DNA of 48,402 nt. Origin: Microseira wollei NIES-4236. GTDB lineage: Bacteria > Cyanobacteriota > Cyanobacteriia > Cyanobacteriales > Aerosakkonemataceae. The position numbers were made by a program, and so were the translations under genes. Of this stretch, positions 34,005-42,544 are shown one piece after another (position 1 is the stretch's first letter; each line of letters opens with the position of its first letter). The stretch covers positions 1 through 48,402 of the forward strand of contig NZ_BLAY01000067.1 of NCBI RefSeq assembly GCF_020521235.1, given 5' to 3'. Below the pieces are notes generated by a model that made no database searches, was not told where the DNA came from, and worked only from the letters and a program-made list of their open reading frames with translations.

Positions 34005-35678
34005 ATGAACGTTCACCTTGTCTTAGACGACAAACCCACCCGAAAAGACCAGAAGCTGAAAACCTTAAGCAATTATCTGCAACGCTATCCCTCAGGATGG
34101 AAGAAACGTTTGGAATTGGCAAATCTGCTGTACGAGATGGGACGCTGGCAGGAAGCTGTGGAAGAGTATCAGCAAGTACTCCAGCGCCAGCCCTGCTTAA
34201 TGGGGGTGCAGTTGCAACTGGGGAAGATTTTGCACCTGATGGGAAAACAAGCAGAGGCGATCGCGGTTTATGAGAAAGCCTTGTTTTTATCCCCCAATGC
34301 TGCGACTGGGCACCATATAGAGGGATTGATTGAAGTCTGTCGCGATCGCCATCAAGAAGCTGTGAAGCTGTTCGAGTCGGCAGCATCCACCGAACCTGAC
34401 AACCCTGCTCACTGGTATGCGCTAGCAGACATATACCTAAAGACAGAATCTCCTGTGGCAGCCCTACGAGCCTTTGATGCGGCATTATCGCTCAATCCGA
34501 ATGACGTTGTTGCCTTGAGCCAGAGTTATGAGCCTCTGTTGGCAGTGGGCAAAATTAAGAAGGCACAGCAGCGTTTGGAGCAGGCATTAAAGCTATCTCC
34601 TAATGATTGCCGCACTCTCCAACAGTTGGCGATGCATCGCTGCCAGCAAGGGTTAGTTGCGGGCGAGGCGGGCAAGCAGACTAAGCAGTTGATTAAAACT
34701 GCCTTGGCTTTGGCTCCTGACTCTGCCACTGCCCATCAAGTTTTGTCACTCTACCACCTTTGCCGGGGTGAGTGGGAAAAAGCGATTGCCCTGTTGCTGA
34801 AGTTTACACAGGAACACCCTAACAGTCCTTTTGGCTGGTATTACTATGCCTGGTGTTTGTTCCACACGGGCAATTCCTATACAGCTGCTGATGCAATTTT
34901 GAGAGCTTATACGCTTTACCAGAATGATTGCGAAATCTATCGGGCGCTGTGGGAGATTTTGCCTGCTGCTGGGAGATTGGGGGAGTTACGCCATTCTCAT
35001 GTATTCCGCCAGGGAATAAATTCCCTGGTTCATAGCTCAAGTCCGTTAAAACCTACTGTTGATATTTCTTGTAGTCGGTTTCAACCGACTTGTGCTGTAG
35101 CCCCAGATTTCCGGGCGGGTTATGAGTCGAATCAAACAACCCTGGTATCTCCTCCTGCTTCCCTACTAGAAGAGATGCTCGAGCGCTTTCCCCAACGCTG
35201 GAGTGTTTGGGTAACGGCGGGGCGAGTGCTGGTGGAACATTATCAAGATATTGAGCGAGGGTGTATGATTTCTGCCCAAGCGGTGCAACTTCAACCTCGG
35301 CTACCTGATGCTTGGTTTCTGCATGGACGGGTGCTGGCGCTAGCAGGGAGGCATCGGGAAGCAACTGAAGCGCTGGAACAAGGATGGCAGTTGCCACCCA
35401 AAGGGGATCTGCGATCGGTAACTGCGTCTGTGTGGTTGGGGGAGAGTTATCAGGCGCTTGGGGATGAACGTTGCAGTCGGAAATGGTGGCAAGAAGCTTA
35501 CTACTACGCCAATGCACTAATGAAGTTTAACCCCACTACCGCTGATTACTGGCAAGGGAGGGCATTGTCCGCATTGGGTGATGTGACGGGCGCAAGTTCG
35601 GCTTACCGCCGTGCCTTGTCTGGGAATTTGCTCTACCCAGCACCATCTCCGGTCAACGAGGCTTTGAAACAATTGTAA
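34005..35678 (+). CDS. TPR-repeat protein
   Basis: 557 residues from the ATG at 34005; AGAAGAGCAG precedes it. Upstream in-frame codons belong to the IS607 end and are discarded. It is built from many 34-residue TPRs, for example WKKRLELANLLYEMGRWQEA, GVQLQLGKILHLMGKQAEAI, PAHWYALADIYLKTESPVAA, FGWYYYAWCLFHTGNSYTAA and PDAWFLHGRVLALAGRHREA. A less regular break near residue 345-390 separates two TPR blocks. No signal peptide, so it is a cytoplasmic scaffold. It probably formed an operon with the sigma factor before the IS607 insertion and may modulate it (inference). Element A starts at its stop codon. Confidence 0.88.
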   Translation: MNVHLVLDDKPTRKDQKLKTLSNYLQRYPSGWKKRLELANLLYEMGRWQEAVEEYQQVLQRQPCLMGVQLQLGKILHLMGKQAEAIAVYEKALFLSPNAATGHHIEGLIEVCRDRHQEAVKLFESAASTEPDNPAHWYALADIYLKTESPVAALRAFDAALSLNPNDVVALSQSYEPLLAVGKIKKAQQRLEQALKLSPNDCRTLQQLAMHRCQQGLVAGEAGKQTKQLIKTALALAPDSATAHQVLSLYHLCRGEWEKAIALLLKFTQEHPNSPFGWYYYAWCLFHTGNSYTAADAILRAYTLYQNDCEIYRALWEILPAAGRLGELRHSHVFRQGINSLVHSSSPLKPTVDISCSRFQPTCAVAPDFRAGYESNQTTLVSPPASLLEEMLERFPQRWSVWVTAGRVLVEHYQDIERGCMISAQAVQLQPRLPDAWFLHGRVLALAGRHREATEALEQGWQLPPKGDLRSVTASVWLGESYQALGDERCSRKWWQEAYYYANALMKFNPTTADYWQGRALSALGDVTGASSAYRRALSGNLLYPAPSPVNEALKQL

Positions 35679-35792
35679 ACTTTTGTTCACAAATGTTCCT
35701 AATTTTGAGGCTTTTTTCGACTTATACCCCGATTTTGAAAAAATTGCCTCTAACTCGAAAAATTAGACAAATTGCCCTCTGAGAGCGTCTTT
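35678..35792 (+). promoter_or_regulatory. Conserved element A (shared with 37937)
   Basis: About 115 bp that align with 37937-38050: AACTTTTGTTCACAA, TTTTGAGGCTTTTTTCGACT, TATACCCCGATTTTG, the identical block TGCCTCTAACTCGAAAAATT, and GCGTCTTTA. The two copies each precede a different gene. The middle may pair TTTTTTCGACTTA with TAACTCGAAAAA to form a hairpin. A promoter, a leader RNA or a repeat are all possible. Confidence 0.65.
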
Positions 35793-35911
35793 AAGGTGTA
35801 AGGATCGTGTATCCAAAACACGGATAAGGGATGGGATATCTACACTACCCCTGCCCTAGAGAGGCAGTGTAGATAATGAAGCTGCGAACTCAACCCCTCA
35901 TATCATGTTGG

Positions 35912-36049
35912 TTTGTATCCTTCTTGTTAAGACAGCAGGTGAACAACCTCACCCCCGACTCCTCTCCATACATGGAGAGGGGAGGAGATCAGGTGATAAG
36001 TAAAGAAGGGCTTTAGGTATCTTCAACTAGACAAGAAGGATGCTACAAA
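35912..36049. repeat. Small inverted-repeat element (MITE-like)
   Basis: Ends TTTGTATCCTTCTTGTTAAG and, inverted, TTTGTAGCATCCTTCTTGTC. The inside carries CTCACCCCCGACTCCTCTCC and a hairpin ATGGAGAGG / CCTCTCCAT. It lies between element A and the gene at 36090. Another hairpin, ATCTACACT (35838-35846) with its complement (35866-35874), lies just before it. Confidence 0.65.
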
Positions 36050-36089
36050 TTGAATCAGTTTTTCATCCAGTTTATTAACTAATAAAACC

Positions 36090-36470
36090 ATGATCGAACT
36101 AGAAAATGTCAGTGGCCTCAGTGCACCTTCAGCGAGTCAAAAAAAAGCAATTCTAAACAGCGGACTCCTCGAAGAATTCTGCAAGAAACTAAGCAAAGAC
36201 GGCAAGGGCACAAAAGTCTCTATTGGGCCTCAGGAAAGCCGAGGTACGATCGTCAGTAAAGAGGGATATCGTATTGACCTGCAGAAGTATAACAATGACG
36301 GGTTTGCCAACTTCCAGATTCAGAACAATACCACAGGAGGGGTTACGAGCCTCTCTTTTGCGGCCCTGTTCATGCAGCCCAATCAGGAATTCAGCGGTCA
36401 AGATGTCATAGAAGCCTTTACTAGGAGCCTCAACAGCGCAGGAACGCAGGCTGCCCGTTTGAGAGCATAA
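36090..36470 (+). CDS. Small protein of unknown function
   Basis: A 126-residue soluble protein I do not recognise. The N-terminus is MIELENVSGLSAPSASQKKA; the middle has alternating strands (TKVSIGPQESRGTIVSKEGY, FANFQIQNNTTGG) and the C-terminus is helical (GQDVIEAFTRSLNSAGTQAA). No signal peptide, Cys or membrane segment. It has element A upstream and follows the sigma/TPR genes, so it is a candidate target of that sigma factor. A GC-rich HIP1 region follows. Confidence 0.65.
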   Translation: MIELENVSGLSAPSASQKKAILNSGLLEEFCKKLSKDGKGTKVSIGPQESRGTIVSKEGYRIDLQKYNNDGFANFQIQNNTTGGVTSLSFAALFMQPNQEFSGQDVIEAFTRSLNSAGTQAARLRA

Positions 36471-36499
36471 GCTGGGCACTGGCTGTCTGTTGGAAAGAG

Positions 36500-36603
36500 C
36501 GATCGCGCTGTTTGACTGAGTGCGATCGCGTTTTTACTTTGTCTACCAGCTCTAGCTGCATTGCCAAGCGTAAAGCTTCCTCCAGGGTTACTGCCTTCTC
36601 CAT
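36500..36603 (-). pseudogene. Relic of a small cyanobacterial antitoxin gene
   Basis: From an ATG ending at 36603 the frame reads MEKAVTLEEALRLAMQLELV and DKV, the start of a common helical antitoxin-like family (pattern LEEALRLA-QL-LVDKVRLIE). It then passes into HIP1 repeats (AGTGCGATCGCG) and loses similarity. Only ~24 codons remain. Confidence 0.45.
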
Positions 36604-37936
36604 TTGTTCTTAGCTTGCTCCCAGTCAAAAGATGGTGGATGTTCTCCCATTTTCACTCACATCCGGCGCCCGCGAGTCAGTGGATAATTCGGTCTGCAAA
36701 TTAGGGGAGCTTGACTAAATAGCCAAATACTTTACTCTAGTTACTCATAGTTATTTATGACGATAATATTGACTTTGTTGTAATTTTATGCTAGATTTAG
36801 CATCATGCCGAAAACCAAGGCTTAAAATATTCTGGTTTGTAAACCAGTCGCTGCGCTGCAAAACTAGCCAGCCGAGAAAAAGGTCGAACGTTTTACCACT
36901 ATTCGTTAAATAGGCTGAAAATAATGGTTGAGCAATGGCTAAAAGCTGCAAAAAACAGTTACTCATCTTAAAATAGGGTGTTGCTCACCCGAATTTACGC
37001 ATCACTCCACAAATCGCAGGGTGGAATGATTATATCTTCCGCTTCGGTCGGTACAGTTAAACTTGCCGCAGCCTCTGAATTTTGAGCAAAGGTCATGGTG
37101 GTTAAGCGGCAAGATGGCTACTTCTAGTTTAATCGGGGGGTTCTCGCTTGGATGAGATACCGAAGCGATGGCATTCCCCTGATCGTTGTGTTCTAGAGCG
37201 CCAGTCCATTACTCAATGTTGACAAAATAGGCAGATTGTGTAGTAACCGAAAACCTCTGGAGGGGCGAAGCATTCGGGCGATAATTTATGGCTCGAATCC
37301 AAGATTTGTTGCTTGAATGCTGACGCTAGTTCCGACGCTCGTTCCTCGCTAACACTGCGCTATCGCTACCGCAACGCTTTCGCCCCTACTAACAATATTC
37401 TCTATGCATAAATCTTACTTATTGTCAAATACTTTTACTCGACTGGCGCTCTAGGCTTCGACGCTGTGGGCGTATATTTGCTTTCACTGACATGCTGCCT
37501 AAGGGGGGTAAGGGGGGAGTGCGTAAGTCCTTCTTCCCAGACGCAACGCTCCCGCATTTGGATTAGGTTTGAGGGTGAGGGAGTGCGATCGCCAATTGCC
37601 GTAGGGTGCATTAGGGCGAGCGCTCTGTTATAGGTGAGGTTGAGTATCGCCAACCGGCTTTTTCGAGATAGCGCTCTTGCTGGTCGTTCGTAGGAGCCTT
37701 GGTATCCATTAGTGTCAACTTAAGCGTCAAACCCTTACTCAATCAGATCTTCGTAGGGTGAGCTGCTCCCGGGCGAACAGTATTTTCACGCCTACAACCA
37801 AGCCCAAATTCGTCTTGCCCACCAGTCGGTGTGGTGGGCAATTCCCGAATTAAGGATTAATAGATTAGTGTCAAAGCTGCTCACGCCAATTGCCCACCCT
37901 GCAAAGATTTTCGCTTAAGTTGACGCTCAATTTGTC
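36604..37936. other. Gene-poor region
   Basis: No convincing gene in 1.3 kb. Noted features: a GGAGGGGCGAAGCATTCGGG repeat at about 37258 with an inverted AACGCTTTCGCCCCTAC at 37372, related to the repeat near 1502; and a hairpin with arms TTGCCCACCA (37815-37824) and its complement (37832-37841). The frames at 36751 and 37435 show no coding character. The region may be the graveyard of older insertions. Confidence 0.55.
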
Positions 37937-38050
37937 AAGTTTTGTGACAATTTTGTCCCACTTTTGAGACGTTTTTTGAGTTATGCCCCGATTTGGGAAA
38001 AAATGCCTCTAACTCGAAAAATTGGCCGGAATAGCCAAGTGAAAACGTCT
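37937..38050 (+). promoter_or_regulatory. Conserved element B (shared with 35678)
   Basis: Aligned with element A: AAGTTTTGTGACAA, TTTTGAGACGTTTTTTGAGT, TATGCCCCGATTTGG, the shared block TGCCTCTAACTCGAAAAATT, and ACGTCTTAG. TTTTTTGAGTTA can pair with TAACTCGAAAAA. It ends 48 bp before the start of the secreted repeat protein, the spacing expected of a promoter plus short leader. Confidence 0.65.
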
Positions 38051-38098
38051 TAGTAATAGAACCGAAGTTTACTCACCAAGTGAGGTATAAAGATCGAC

Positions 38099-38941
38099 AT
38101 GACAAAGTTTTCGAGCCTAATCAAACGGTTGGCAACCACTCTGATGGTGGTGCTGACGGTTTTCTCTGCTGTTTGTTTGCTGTCAACTAACCCAGCATTT
38201 GCCAACCCAGATACCTCAAGCCCCTGGGTTATTCAAAAAAGTCTTTCTTGGACGCGTTGGGCTCCTGCTCCCTATCTGCGTTGGGATGTGTATAACGATC
38301 TTGACAATCGGGTTCAATTAGTTGCCGATCCAACCACTAAGAGTGCGGTTTACTTCCTGAAGTCGGATGGAAGTGTTGGCTATCGCAACGTCGATCACAA
38401 CGTCAACAAAACTTTCCCCGGTATTACTGCCAAGCAGATTGCGGTAGGTAAAAACGGGCGGCTGTGGGCGATTACCACCGATGGGCGTTGGGCACGTTGG
38501 GCTCCTGCTCCCTATCAGCGTTGGGATATCTATAACGATCTGGACAATCGAGTTCAATTAGTTGGCGATCCTCAATCGGAAGGTGGAATTTACTTCCGTA
38601 AGGCAGATGGCAGCGTTGGCTTCCGCAACGTCGATCACAACGTCAACAAAACGTTCCCCGGTATTACTGCCAAGCAGATTGCGGTAGGTAAAAACGGGCG
38701 GCTGTGGGCGATTACCACCGATGGGCGTTGGGCGCGTTGGGCTCCTGAGCCTTATCTGCGTTGGGATATCTATAACGATCTGGACAATCGGGTGCAGTTG
38801 GTTGGCGATCCTCAATCGGAAGGTGGAATTTACTTCCGTAAGGCAGATGGCAGCGTTGGCTTCCGCAACGTCGATCAAAACATCAATAAAGCATATCCAG
38901 GCGTTGTTGCAACAGATATAACAGTTTCCGATCCCGCTTAA
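38099..38941 (+). CDS. Secreted repeat protein, tectonin/lectin-like
   Basis: 280 residues. The first 35 are a signal peptide (basic start, hydrophobic LATTLMVVLTVFSAVCLLS, cleavage after AFA). The mature part is about three 80-residue repeats that share TRWAP/ARWAP-PYLRWD, YNDLDNRVQLV, DGSVGYRNVDHNVNKTFPGI and AVGKNGRLWAITTDGRW. The DNA repeats at a 240-bp period and the last two copies are nearly identical, so expansion is recent. Trp- and Gly-rich repeats with LWAITTDG resemble tectonin/beta-propeller lectins, so carbohydrate or surface binding is plausible but unproved. Element B is upstream. No membrane anchor or sorting signal is seen. Confidence 0.8.
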   Translation: MTKFSSLIKRLATTLMVVLTVFSAVCLLSTNPAFANPDTSSPWVIQKSLSWTRWAPAPYLRWDVYNDLDNRVQLVADPTTKSAVYFLKSDGSVGYRNVDHNVNKTFPGITAKQIAVGKNGRLWAITTDGRWARWAPAPYQRWDIYNDLDNRVQLVGDPQSEGGIYFRKADGSVGFRNVDHNVNKTFPGITAKQIAVGKNGRLWAITTDGRWARWAPEPYLRWDIYNDLDNRVQLVGDPQSEGGIYFRKADGSVGFRNVDQNINKAYPGVVATDITVSDPA

Positions 38942-40159
38942 ACTTTTTGCTCTCAATCATTCATTAGAGGTTGACACTCCCCGCTCTAAACAGACGGGGA
39001 TTCTTGCGTCTACAGATACTCTCCACTAGGGAGAATACCCAACATCTGCGTTCGGGGCTGTGCCAAGCAGCCCATTCTCCAGACCGGATGAAACCATTAC
39101 AGCAGCATCTCTCTTTAGGTCTAAAGAACATGAGAAACCATCCTACCCGGCTAGATTTCTCGCAGCATTCAAATCAGCATTGTGGTAGTGACCATTAGGG
39201 CAATTAAAATGGTCTCCTTTTCTATCGCCAAGAGTGCCACAAGTAGAACAAGACTTACTGGTATATGGAGCCGGACGCTTAATCAGTTTCAAGCCCTTTA
39301 AGGCTAACTTATACTCCAGTTTTTGCTCCAGAGAATAATACGCCCAAGAATGTCTAGATTCTCCATTGTCAGAGCGATTCTTTTTACTCTGCTTCATAGT
39401 TTGACGACACCCTTCTAGGTCTTCAACCACTACATCAGCATTCAGATACGAGCGCGAATCGAACAATCCTTCTGCTAATAGTGTGGTTGACGGCTTCCAT
39501 CCACCTACGTTCTCGCTTATCCCACTTTTTCAAAGCGCGGAATTTAGACGCTGATTGCAAAGATTTTCGACGCTGCTGATTAGGACGACGACGATGTTTA
39601 ACTTCCTTGCCACTAAAGAACTTCCCAAAACCGGATTCAGGTGCTACCACAGCGATATTGTTCTGCCCTCGGTCACATCCAACTCTGTTAATCGTCTGCA
39701 CTGCTGGAACTTCCAGAGTGACAGAGATCTAGGCATACCACTTCCCTCGATGCTTAATGAGTTTGGCAGAACCTTTATCAATAAAAGTATCATTTTTAAG
39801 CAACAATTCCAAAATTGGTTGCCAATGTTTTGACGCTACTTCTACAGGGACTCGCTTGGTTCCTTTCATTTTCGGAAAACTTAAGCTATAAGTTTCCCCA
39901 ATTTTATGAATTGTCCAGTTCTGCTTATTGATTTCTGGGGGCAGAGATTTATATTGTTTAACCTTCTTCCCAACTCCAGACGTGGTGTGCCGAATTGTTT
40001 GATTAGCTCTTGGCAACATGAGCAACGTTTCTATCTTGGCTGTGGTCAACTTCCTTCGTTCAGGAAGTGGAATAGTTAACAGCCAATTCGCTAACCGAGT
40101 ATTTGACTCAGTCATCTCGCCAAACATCTTTGCTTTGGCTTGATTGAGGTCGGAAAACT

Positions 40160-42544
40160 GTTAAACTAAGCCTAGATGTCACCATCTAGACTCGTCTTCA
40201 AAACCGTGCGTGAGACTTTCGACCTCACACGGATCCTCAGTTACACGGTGCTTTTCACGCATACTAACCTTATCCAATGAGGTTTTGGTGTCATGGCAAT
40301 GTCGATGGAGTAATTGTTTATTGCTTTTGGAATTATTACCCCCAAGGAATTTGGGAGTAATGTGGTCGATTTCCAGCAATTCCCCATCTCGGAATGTTAA
40401 TCCGCAATATGCACATCTGCCTTTTTGCTTCTTAAGCAATTGGGCTTTATCTATTGGCATTTCTGGGTGTGAACCCATCCGACTACTCCAGTATGTTAAA
40501 TCCCCATCATAAGGACTTTTTTCACCTTTAACTTTCGTGGATCTGACAATTTTAGTGTCAGAATGGTTTTGGAGTTTAAAAGCGTTTTGTCCTTTCCTAG
40601 TTGAGAACACCCAGTTTCTATTTCCTATTGAGTTCCAGTATTTACTGTGTACCCATTTTAAGGATTTATTAGGGTGTCTTCTTTTTCCCCATCTTCTCAG
40701 TTGTAGATCTAGGATATTGTCACAATGGCTATAGGTTTCTTTACTAACTTTGGTTGAGTAGTAATTCGAACATCCTCTAATGATTGGGTTCATCTCCTTT
40801 ATTAGTGCAATTTGAGGCGAGGATTTATGTTTGGCTATTTTGTCACCTAAATTTCGGATGTGGATTTTTACTTTTTCTTTGCTAGGGGTGATGAGGGTTT
40901 TAAATCCTATTTTTTCTCCGTTAGTATTGCTGCCACATTGATTTTTACCTTGTGGGTATTGTCTGCTGAATCCTCAGAATTCGAAACCTATTTCCCCATT
41001 ATGTTTATTCAATGTATGGGTTATTTTGGTTTTACTAGGTTTGAGTTCTAATCCCATTTCTGCTAGCCATTCATTGATTATCTTTTGACAGTCAAGGATG
41101 ACATCTAAGCTTTCATGCAGGATAACAAAATCATCTGCATATCGGATTAGGGATAGGGCTTTTCTGTTATTCCCTTTCCTTCCTTTGAGCGTTTCAGCAT
41201 ATTGCTTCACTTTCTCTTCCATACCGTGTCGGGCTATATTTGCTAACAACGGACTGATTACACCGCCCTGTGGTGTACCCTCATCGGTAGGAAATAAGGT
41301 TCTGCCATCTATAACCCCTGATTTTAGCCAAGCCTTGATTTGTCGTCTTAGCTTGGCATACGTAGTTTTGTCAAAAGTTTTTCATGATTGATTTTATCGA
41401 AGCATTTTGAAATATCTGCATCTAACACAAATTTGGGTTTGTATCGAATTGCCAGGAATATTGCTTCGATAGCATCGTGGGTTGAACGTCCAGGTCCCAA
41501 TCCATAGCTGTTCGGTTCAAATCGAGCTTCCCATTCAGGTTCCATTGCTAATTTTACTAGAGCTTGTAAAGCTCGTTCATACATTGTAGGAATTCCTAAA
41601 GGTCGCTTTTCATCATTTCCCGGTTTGGGTATCCAGACTCGACGGTTTGGCTTCGATTTGTGACCAACTTTTAGTTGGTTTACTAGGGTAATTCTTCCAG
41701 GAGGTGTTAGGGATTTTCTTCCATCAACTCCTGCTGTTTTCTTACCTTGATTATCTGGCGTCACCCGCCGTACAGCTAAAAGTTTGCTGTACCAGGACTT
41801 GAGGAGTAGCCGTTGTAATTTGTGGATTAATTTGACATTACCTTGTTGACTAGATCTGAATATTCGTTTTTGCAACTTAAAGACACATCTTTCGACTTTT
41901 CGCCAGCCAATTGATCTCCTTCCATTCATACATCGATTTTTCAATCGTGTTCATAACTTTTGAATTGCTATTGACGACTATTCAATCCATGCAACCGGAT
42001 TCACGTCAGCATATCCTTGTTCATTACAAACAGGCGGCTTCTTGAATCATCCTTCCTCTTTAAACCTTCCGCTGGTTACTACTTAAGAATCGACCTTCTT
42101 AAGAGGTTTATAGAGGTTACTTCGTTCCTAATCTCCGTTGTTTCTAATTTTAGGGTCTCTCTATCCACCGAGTCCTTATGGATGTTCCTCGTTAAGATAC
42201 TAAAATTCTTCGAGCATTTTGGACTATTGACTTTTGTCCCCAGCCGATAATCCGCGTAGGCTAGTTCGCTATAACGATGGTTCAGACGAGAGTTCGTATG
42301 CCTACCCATGATTAGGTGCTAGGCGGGATTCCCTGTCGGATTCAGAGTTACCGCCGTTTAACCCCGCTTCAATCCATAAAGTTACCAGCTTTATGAACTG
42401 GGGGTTATGCTTTCACCGCAACATCTACGGGAGTGGACTTTCACCGCTACGGAAATTAAGTTGTCAAGTTTCAGTTTTCCTGAAATACTTGCCCGGTTTA
42501 TATTTCAGCCTTTTGGCTTCCATTCCGACCAGAACGAATCGCAC
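40160..42544 (-). mobile_element. Group II intron, downstream tandem copy
   Basis: 2,385 bp. The 5' end at 42544 is GTGCGATTCGTTCTGG, matching the GUGCG consensus; the 3' end at 40160 is TTAGTTTAAC, ending in AC (AY rule). Near the 3' end domain V is recognisable (CCGTGTGAGG-TCGAAA-GTCTCACGCACGG) followed by a domain VI hairpin (CTAGATGGTGACATCTAG). The first nucleotide of this copy directly follows the last nucleotide of the upstream copy; there is no exon between. Confidence 0.9.
40179..41954 (-). pseudogene. Intron-encoded reverse transcriptase/maturase with HNH, downstream copy
   Basis: A group II intron-encoded protein whose proper start is ATG at 41954 (MNTIEKSMYEWKEINW). A duplicated TGGC near 41905 shifts the frame before the VERCVFKLQKRIF region. 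RT motifs follow: GIPTMYERALQALVKLAMEP, DADISKCFDKINHEKLL, a second shift near 41350, TPQGGVISPLLANI, IRYADDFVIL (catalytic YADD), then TGA near 40976 (GFEF stop GFSRQYPQGKN), the maturase/X region and a C-terminal HNH domain (CAYCGLTF, LEIDHITPKF, LLHRHCHD). Three lesions make it inactive, although all domains are visible. Confidence 0.88.

Noticed and set aside
36751-36966. 71-residue frame on the minus strand
   Set aside because: No recognisable motif, no ribosome site and no homologue in the window; the sequence is AT-rich intergenic DNA.
42017-42309. Small frames between the intron 5' end and the maturase start, present in both copies
   Set aside because: They lie in the structured domain I region of the group II introns and are explained by intron RNA.
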